From assembly GCA_013042825.1 (NCBI GenBank), contig JABDPL010000090.1:1-11784 (forward strand): a DNA stretch of 11,784 bases. The letters are read 5' to 3'. Numbering within the stretch: the first letter of the stretch is position 1; every line of letters starts with the position of its first letter. Position numbers and translations under genes: made by a program. Positions 6,697 to 11,784 of the stretch are shown in pieces. The notes below the pieces were generated by a model. That model worked only from the letters and a program-made list of their open reading frames with translations. It was not told where the DNA came from and searched no databases. Origin of the DNA: Flavobacteriaceae bacterium. GTDB taxonomy: Bacteria; Bacteroidota; Bacteroidia; Flavobacteriales; Flavobacteriaceae.

Positions 6697-7830
6697 ATGA
6701 AGAAACTTAATTATATTGCTCTTATCATGTGTACAGCCTGTTTATTCACATGTAGTTCAGATACCAATGATAATGACGGTAATGACGGCGGTTCCGGTAT
6801 TACTTTTCCGGATGTAACCATCATTGGGGAAGCCAGTGATGAAGTGTTGCAGACCGACTTCACTGAAGTTACCGATGAATCGGAAACCGAAGTGGAATTC
6901 AACCTGAGTACCGACCTTGGTTTGATCCCTGATTATGATTATCTAAATTTAGATGGTGATCTGATTTCATTTTTTGAGGTTTTTCCCGGAGTTGAAGTCT
7001 ACCAAAAGAATCTTTTCACTCAGAATTTTTACGTAGCGACCGACTTTTGTGATATGGATTTTTATGAGGTTGAACTGTTGGCAACCAATTCCTCAGACCG
7101 CATTATAATTGTAACCCTGGAACCCAATGATCAATTGAATGTCAGGATCTTTAATCCATCAACAGGCGATTGTATTAAAATACCGGCAGGTGTAGGCTTT
7201 CAGGGCCTCTGTTGTATTTCAGCGACCGTTTATAACAATTCTGTTTATATGGCGCATCGCATAAATAATGGTGATAAGCGGATTGCCAGGATCAGCCTGT
7301 CGACCCTGCAGCTTGAAGAGGAGATTACCTTTACACAGGAGGCAGTGGCCACATTCAGAAACAATGAAATGCTCGTTTTTCTTTTCGATGGAAATTATAA
7401 TTCCTATGATCCCCAATCATTTGACCTGATCTCTGAAAACGGACCATTTGGAACGATTAACTACCTGAACTTTTCTCCAGGCTTGTTTAAATCGCAATTT
7501 CAAGGTGACAAAATATTGATCGATTATGGCTATGCCCAGCCATCTCTGATTGACAAGGGTCCGGCATTGCTTAATTTGAATTCCGGTGAGCTGGAAGAAG
7601 GATCAGATGGATTTCTTTTCACTGTAAGTTCCGGCTTGGCCGATAGGTATCAAACTTCAATAGGGATTGGTCCATATGCAGTTGATCTGTCATCAGGTCT
7701 GATCGTTGTAGGATTTGCTAATTATGCCACCTCTCCTCCATCCGGTGGTGTAGTTTACACGAATTTTAATTCTGACCTGAACAAAATCATTCAAACGTCA
7801 TATGTACCGAATAAGGTAATAATTCGATAA
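6697..7830 (+). CDS. secreted lipoprotein of unknown function, probably beta-rich
   Basis: This 377-residue protein carries a lipoprotein signal peptide with a lipobox-like LFTC (Cys19), followed by an Asp/Asn/Gly-rich flexible linker (about 22-34). The rest is dominated by alternating short hydrophobic strands and turns containing Asp/Asn/Gly (for example DRIIIVTL, NSVYMAHRI, KRIARISLSTLQ, GGVVYTNF), which suggests a beta-propeller-like or all-beta extracellular domain. There are four further cysteines (118, 159, 172, 173) that could form disulfides. No catalytic motif is evident, and I do not recognise a family. The start at 6697 directly precedes the lysine-rich signal peptide. It stands 60 bases after the preceding gene and faces the convergent SnoaL-like gene, whose stop lies 51 bases away; no hairpin terminator is obvious between them. 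Confidence 0.75.
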   Translation: MKKLNYIALIMCTACLFTCSSDTNDNDGNDGGSGITFPDVTIIGEASDEVLQTDFTEVTDESETEVEFNLSTDLGLIPDYDYLNLDGDLISFFEVFPGVEVYQKNLFTQNFYVATDFCDMDFYEVELLATNSSDRIIIVTLEPNDQLNVRIFNPSTGDCIKIPAGVGFQGLCCISATVYNNSVYMAHRINNGDKRIARISLSTLQLEEEITFTQEAVATFRNNEMLVFLFDGNYNSYDPQSFDLISENGPFGTINYLNFSPGLFKSQFQGDKILIDYGYAQPSLIDKGPALLNLNSGELEEGSDGFLFTVSSGLADRYQTSIGIGPYAVDLSSGLIVVGFANYATSPPSGGVVYTNFNSDLNKIIQTSYVPNKVIIR

Positions 7831-7881
7831 ACACCTGAATTAGTCAGATTTAAAGGTTAAGTTCAATGGCAGCTTCAGCGG

Positions 7882-8259
7882 CTAATTCATAGAACTAATA
7901 CCCAATTGCTCCATCAATTCCATACGGTCTAAATAAAGCCAGCCTTTTACGATCTTTTCGTCTCTGATGCGATAGATGACCGTAAAAGGAAGATCTATTA
8001 TACGACCGGTTGGCGGGATTCCCATCAAGTCGCCTGTATGCTTGCCTCGAACACGGGCACGCACAACAACCTTATCCTCTTCACAGATATAGTCGTCGGC
8101 AACCAGTTCATAATGTGGGAATGACTCCTCATAAACCTTGATGTGGTTTATGAAATCGACATCGCTAATATACTTCTCTAAAAGCGACATGGGTTTGGGT
8201 TTACCACTTATGGCATCCCAATACTCCTGGATGAATTTTTTGTTATCAACTGTTACCAT
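7882..8259 (-). CDS. SnoaL-like / ester cyclase family protein (NTF2-like fold)
   Basis: This 125-residue cytoplasmic protein belongs to the SnoaL-like ester cyclase group of NTF2-like proteins. SnoaL itself closes rings in polyketide biosynthesis, but most stand-alone bacterial members have no known substrate. Diagnostic features are RGKHTGDLMGIPPTGR (71-86), the strand IYRIRDEKIVKGW (95-107), and the terminal block YLDRMELMEQLG (109-120), where family members usually read W-x-x-x-D...QLG. No signal peptide is present. It is a single minus-strand gene, convergent with the secreted lipoprotein gene and divergent from the serine hydrolase gene (200-base spacer). It ends with a TAG codon, which shows that TAG is used as a normal stop in this genome. 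Confidence 0.85.
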   Translation of the reverse strand: MVTVDNKKFIQEYWDAISGKPKPMSLLEKYISDVDFINHIKVYEESFPHYELVADDYICEEDKVVVRARVRGKHTGDLMGIPPTGRIIDLPFTVIYRIRDEKIVKGWLYLDRMELMEQLGISSMN

Positions 8260-8412
8260 AATGCTTGATTTTATAACCCTTCAAGGTATTTGCTGCGTTT
8301 AAAGAATCCAATGATTTTGGTCATCTAAGAACGATTCACCCGTTAATAAAACGCAATTGATTATTGATTGAAAGTAATGATATAAAAAGTGTAACTGTCG
8401 TCTTACAGAATC

Positions 8413-8424
8413 TTCGTATTTTAG
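8413..8424 (+). promoter_or_regulatory. candidate -7 promoter element for the serine hydrolase gene
   Basis: TATTTTAG (8417-8424) differs from TAnnTTTG at one position and lies about 36 bases before the ATG at 8460. Its context TTCGTATTTTAG resembles the element before the haloperoxidase gene. The spacer 8260-8459 is divergent, so a promoter is required here; the -33 box is not evident. Confidence 0.35.
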
Positions 8425-8459
8425 AGGATAAAGAAGAATTTATCACCAAAAAACTTGCT

Positions 8460-10106
8460 ATGAAAAATTTAATGGTCATGCTCACATTCCTGTTTATATG
8501 GTCTGCCCAATCACAGATCCTCAATAAGGAAATCAAGGATAAACTGGATTCTCAAATCGAAGAATATGTTGAAAGTAACTCACCCGGACTGGCGGTGGGG
8601 ATCGTGCAGAACAATGTTATTTTTTATGAAAAATATATAGGTCTTGCCAATCTTGAAAACAACACAGCAGTAAATAAAAACACCAGGTTCAACATCGCTT
8701 CCAATGCCAAGCAATTTACTGCACTATGTATACTCAAACTTAACGATGAAGGAAGGATTAAATTAGGTGATGATATCAGGCAATACCTTCCCGATCTCTT
8801 TAAGGAAATTAAAGATCCCATAACCATTTCAAATCTGTTAACGCATTCAAGCGGGATACGGGATATTTACGATCTGTGGGCTTTAAAAGGTCAAACCTGG
8901 TGGCAGTTATTCATTGACAATGGTGATGCCATGGACCTGATCAAAGGCCAGAAAGAATTGAATTTCAATCCTGGAGAGCGATATATGTACAGTAATTCGA
9001 ATTACATTATTCTCACCGAAATAGTAAAAGCGATATCAGGTCAATCCTTCAATGAATATGCACTTGAAATGTTCAAGGCGCTTGGCATGGATCAAACTGC
9101 CTTCCTCACCAACTATATGGCAGTTATTCCTGATAAAGCCAGGCCCTATGGCAATTGGAATGGCTGGAAGGAATATCCGGTTATTACAGAAACTCATGGA
9201 GACGGTGCTTTGTTCACATCACTTCAGGATCAATTGAAATGGGAGATTATCATTCAGGATAGGTCAGGTGCCGCGCTTTCATCAGATATACTGAATCGAA
9301 GTCAGTTACCAATCCCGGATTCAAATATCTCGGACTATGGATACGGATTGATGTTCGGAGAATATAACGGGATGAAATACAATTATCATGATGGCAACAC
9401 GGGCGCGTATAACGCTACTTTTTTAAGATTCCCTGAAAAGAATACATCAGTTGTAGTCATGTCTAACAACGGCAATGTGCCTTCGAATTATCTGGCAAAG
9501 CAACTTGCCGATATCTGCTTCCCGATAGAGTCCGACAAAGCAGTTAAATTTCCGTCAGGACCGGAAGCAATTGAAGAATTGAATACTATCTCTGCTGTTA
9601 TCGGGGATTATAAAACCAATGACGGTACAATAATTAAGATCGTTGAGAAGGATGGCTATTTATACCGTGAGATTTATCGGAGGGATCCTGTAAGACTTAT
9701 CAGAGAAAGTGGCAATCTATTTTATTATGAGACCAACGAGGATCTGAAAATTACCTTTACCCGTAATGAGAAGGGCCAAAGGCAATTCACGATTTACCTG
9801 TCTTCTCAAGAGCCCAATACAGGTACCGTTCTCCCGTCTTTTAATGCAGACCAGGAATATTATGCATCACTGAACGGGACCTATTTCAATACAGAAACCG
9901 ACACCTCGATCGAGATCAGGCATCTTGAAGAGAATAAATACACCATCATTAAGAATGGCAGGGCCAGAGATGGCGAGTTGCTTACGGAAGATTATTTACG
10001 GATGAATTCCTATCAGATCGGGATTGACCGGGATGCAGAAAAAAACATTAAAGGGCTAATGGTCAAAAATGGTCGGATCGACAGGGTTAGATTTGTAAAA
10101 AACTAG
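8460..10106 (+). CDS. secreted class C serine hydrolase (beta-lactamase/PBP4*-like) with C-terminal extension
   Basis: The product is a 548-residue exported serine hydrolase of the beta-lactamase class C/D-Ala-D-Ala carboxypeptidase/esterase family. The signal peptide spans 1 to about 19 (ends SAQSQ). The catalytic serine motif SxxK is S81-N-A-K84, the second motif YxN is Y177-S-N179, and the third-strand motif is HDG (H310-G312), the variant common in esterase/peptidase members rather than KTG. Other family landmarks are LLTHSSGI (126-133) and NPGERYMYSN (170-179). After about residue 360 follows a roughly 180-residue beta-rich C-terminal region of two similar-looking segments, common in Bacteroidota homologues. 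Substrate is unknown: peptide, ester or lactam are all possible, and the HDG motif argues against a classical beta-lactamase. The frame is open further upstream to 8364, but 8460 is chosen because it starts the signal peptide. It ends with TAG. Confidence 0.88.
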   Translation: MKNLMVMLTFLFIWSAQSQILNKEIKDKLDSQIEEYVESNSPGLAVGIVQNNVIFYEKYIGLANLENNTAVNKNTRFNIASNAKQFTALCILKLNDEGRIKLGDDIRQYLPDLFKEIKDPITISNLLTHSSGIRDIYDLWALKGQTWWQLFIDNGDAMDLIKGQKELNFNPGERYMYSNSNYIILTEIVKAISGQSFNEYALEMFKALGMDQTAFLTNYMAVIPDKARPYGNWNGWKEYPVITETHGDGALFTSLQDQLKWEIIIQDRSGAALSSDILNRSQLPIPDSNISDYGYGLMFGEYNGMKYNYHDGNTGAYNATFLRFPEKNTSVVVMSNNGNVPSNYLAKQLADICFPIESDKAVKFPSGPEAIEELNTISAVIGDYKTNDGTIIKIVEKDGYLYREIYRRDPVRLIRESGNLFYYETNEDLKITFTRNEKGQRQFTIYLSSQEPNTGTVLPSFNADQEYYASLNGTYFNTETDTSIEIRHLEENKYTIIKNGRARDGELLTEDYLRMNSYQIGIDRDAEKNIKGLMVKNGRIDRVRFVKN

Positions 10107-10162
10107 ATTTATTAAACATTGAATTTGATCCTAATTAATAACCGACTAATTTAAATCAAGAT

Positions 10163-10170
10163 TATCTTTG
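10163..10170 (+). promoter_or_regulatory. -7 promoter element TATCTTTG for the glycosidase fragment
   Basis: TATCTTTG is an exact match to the Bacteroidota -7 consensus TAnnTTTG and lies 23 bases before the ATG at 10194. No TTG stands at ideal -33 spacing, so strength is uncertain. It suggests that the truncated gene downstream is still transcribed. Confidence 0.45.
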
Positions 10171-10193
10171 TAGATATATTCATCTCCCGATTT

Positions 10194-10760
10194 ATGATTG
10201 CCAAACGATTCAGGCTTGTCTCGTTATTCCTTTTTTTCGTTACGCATTCAATTATTACTTACGCTCAAACCACTGTTGAGAAAATCAATGATCGGTGGCA
10301 GATTTCAGTCAGCGGAACGCACTTTAAGATCAAGGGTGAAACCTTTGGCTATGAACATCATCCTGAAAATTCTGAGCGGTATTTTAAAGAGCTTCAATTC
10401 CTGGGAGTAAATACCATACGCCTATGGGCTACAGGCGAAAATACACCTGCCCTGCTAGATATGGCCAATCAATATGGCATTAAGGTCATGGTGGGCATCT
10501 GGATGCTTCATGGCCTGCCGGGAATGGAGGATGATGACAGCTTTAATTACCTTGAAGATACCAGCGGTATTGAGGTTGTGTATGAAAATGCCCTACATAC
10601 TGTGAAAAAATACAAAGATCATCCGGCTGTTCTAACCAGGAGCATCGGTAATGAGGTGTGTCTCAACAGCACAACCGATCAATGGAAAAAATATATTATT
10701 AAAACCAGAAAAATAGACTTAAGTTGCATCCGCTCCGGATTGGTAATTTTTGTAAGCTGA
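10194..10760 (+). pseudogene. 3'-truncated secreted TIM-barrel glycosidase (GH2/GH5-like)
   Basis: The 188-codon frame encodes a signal peptide (1 to about 25, ending TYAQ) and the first half of a (beta/alpha)8 glycoside hydrolase barrel. Recognisable parts are the substrate-entry strand HFKIKGETFGYEHHP (43-57), the LGVNTIRLWATGENTPALLDMA helix-strand unit (70-91), YGIKVMVGIWM (94-104), and YKDHPAVLTRSIGNEV (140-155), where N153-E154 should be the Asn and acid/base Glu of clan GH-A. After about residue 167 (near 10695) the sequence becomes low-complexity and basic and stops at 10758-10760. The second half of the barrel, including the nucleophile Glu, is absent, and I do not find it in the other plus-strand frames before the next gene. 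It cannot be catalytically complete. The substrate is unknown. The break is best explained by deletion or rearrangement, since one frameshift would not remove about half the gene. Confidence 0.75.
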
Positions 10761-10829
10761 AATGGCTTTGCTCATAATATTTACCTGGATTCGGTAGTTT
10801 TCGAGGACTAAAATAAAATCAACAATGAA
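10719..10829 (-). other. short open frame in the junction after the truncated glycosidase
   Basis: On the minus strand this stretch is open for about 36 codons and ends at a TAA (10719-10721). An ATG at 10773-10775 would give an 18-residue peptide, MSKAISAYKNYQSGADAT. The composition looks coding-like, but the length is too short to support a gene and no ribosome binding site is seen. It may be the tail of a lost gene that was joined here when the glycosidase was truncated. Confidence 0.15.
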
Positions 10830-11784
10830 TCACAACAGACCGCCTTCAAATAGGGATGACCGCGAGTTTCAGAAGATTTTCAGTGATTGTCCGAAATCGG
10901 TGGATCTCACCGATGACAGGCATGCAGAATTAATGCTTAATACCGTAGAATCTTTACTAAAGAAAGGATATGGAATTTCAGAACTCCAGGAATTTGAAAA
11001 GGCAATTATAAAGCAAAATAATACCGAGATCTTTATTCTGCTGGCCCTTAAGATCGCGAAATCGAAGCTATTGGCTGCATCGGTGTCCAAACCGCTGTTT
11101 ATTTCTGTCGTCTTTGCCGTATACAAGGAACACAACAGGATATTAAATCAAAGCGAACATCCTCATGGTGAGGATTTTCTTCTGAAAAAAGTGATGCAAC
11201 TGGATTGGTTGTTCAAAAATTACCCAAACATCAACTGGGAACTGATAATCGTTGACGATGGCTGTCCGGAAAACAGCGGGAGAATAGCTCAGAAAATCAT
11301 AGATAAACATGATTTGAATGATAGGGTACGCGTGCTTTTCCTGGCAAACGCCATTGAAGAAGACCATGCTGTTGTAAAACCGATGACCGCCACCAGTGAT
11401 AGTCAGAAAGGCGGTTCTATAGCCTTGGGCATGTGGGAGGCCAACGGTCGGAACCGGGCAGGCAATCATATTGTTATCTATACGGATGCCGATCTGTCAA
11501 CCCATTTAGGGCAGGTCATGCTTCTTGCCGACCCCCTGATCAATCAGGGTAAACTGGTAGCGATTGGGTCGAGACGCGAACCTGAGTCTGTCGTTATCAA
11601 AAAGGGTACAAGAAATGACCGTGGTAAGATGTTCATATATTTATGGAAGCGGCTTATCCCGAATCTGGGCGATATAATAGACACCCAATGCGGTTTTAAG
11701 GCATTTAAGAGCGAGATAATTCCCCATGTCATCAACAACCTCATCGAGAAGAAATTTGCCTTTGATATCGAATTACTCCTTAAA
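10825..11784 (+). CDS. family 2 glycosyltransferase (DPM1/ALG5-like GT-A fold), 3' end outside window
   Basis: The frame opens at the ATG at 10825 and is still open at the window edge (320 codons). From about residue 91 it is a GT2 GT-A domain: the first strand LFISVVFAVYKE (91-102), the nucleotide-binding VDDG (143-146), KGGSIALGM (195-203), the metal-binding YTDADLS (219-225), DTQCGFKAF (286-294) and FDIELLL (313-319). The DTQCGFK and FDIELL blocks are typical of the polyprenyl/dolichyl-phosphate sugar transferases (ALG5/DPM1 type), so it probably moves a sugar from a nucleotide donor to a lipid or similar acceptor at the cytoplasmic membrane face. About 90 residues precede the GT domain; they are charged and helical and unfamiliar to me. 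The start is 64 bases after the end of the truncated glycosidase. Any C-terminal membrane segments would lie outside the window. Confidence 0.88.
   Translation, partial: MNHNRPPSNRDDREFQKIFSDCPKSVDLTDDRHAELMLNTVESLLKKGYGISELQEFEKAIIKQNNTEIFILLALKIAKSKLLAASVSKPLFISVVFAVYKEHNRILNQSEHPHGEDFLLKKVMQLDWLFKNYPNINWELIIVDDGCPENSGRIAQKIIDKHDLNDRVRVLFLANAIEEDHAVVKPMTATSDSQKGGSIALGMWEANGRNRAGNHIVIYTDADLSTHLGQVMLLADPLINQGKLVAIGSRREPESVVIKKGTRNDRGKMFIYLWKRLIPNLGDIIDTQCGFKAFKSEIIPHVINNLIEKKFAFDIELLLK

Noticed and set aside
8364..8459. N-terminal extension of the serine hydrolase from 8364
   Set aside because: The added 32 residues precede a good signal peptide, begin at a non-ATG codon, and overlap the likely promoter element.
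1..11784. CRISPR array, tRNA, rRNA, integrase, transposase or toxin-antitoxin/defence genes
   Set aside because: No regularly spaced repeats, no cloverleaf-like or rRNA-like stretch, and no matching protein motifs were seen on either strand.

Overview
The window looks like a chromosomal segment of a member of the Bacteroidota, most likely flavobacteria-like. Evidence for this: start codons lack clear Shine-Dalgarno sequences; upstream regions carry elements resembling the Bacteroidota -7 box TAnnTTTG; exported proteins end their signal peptides in short ...GQ/...AQ or lipobox-Cys patterns; base composition is moderate (judged by eye). I see no tRNA, rRNA, CRISPR array, integrase or recognisable insertion sequence.

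Layout. The left edge (1-1217, minus strand) holds the ferredoxin-like delta subunit and the alpha subunit (VorB-like, cut off by the window edge) of a four-subunit 2-oxoacid:ferredoxin oxidoreductase. After a divergent spacer comes a plus-strand run: an exported DUF4440/NTF2-like protein, an exported gluzincin-type HExxH metallopeptidase, and a small polytopic membrane protein broken by two one-base frameshifts. A good intrinsic terminator at about 3482-3519 closes this block. Next are a lipoprotein vanadium-dependent haloperoxidase interrupted by an in-frame amber codon, a terpenoid-cyclase-like alpha/alpha-toroid protein, a small exported protein with a helical hairpin, and a secreted lipoprotein of unknown function. 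A minus-strand SnoaL/ester-cyclase-like gene follows, convergent with the lipoprotein gene and divergent from a secreted class C serine hydrolase (beta-lactamase/PBP4* fold). The right end carries an N-terminal fragment of a secreted TIM-barrel glycosidase and the 5' part of a family 2 glycosyltransferase that runs off the window.

How the genes relate. Only the oxidoreductase pair is a clear functional unit. The rest is a string of mostly independent, exported, accessory genes, each with its own spacer. The most notable property is gene decay: one double frameshift, one nonsense codon and one 3' truncation among about thirteen genes, next to intact neighbours. I did not find a convincing new multi-gene system. 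The haloperoxidase beside a toroid-fold protein is the most suggestive pairing, but that is inference only.
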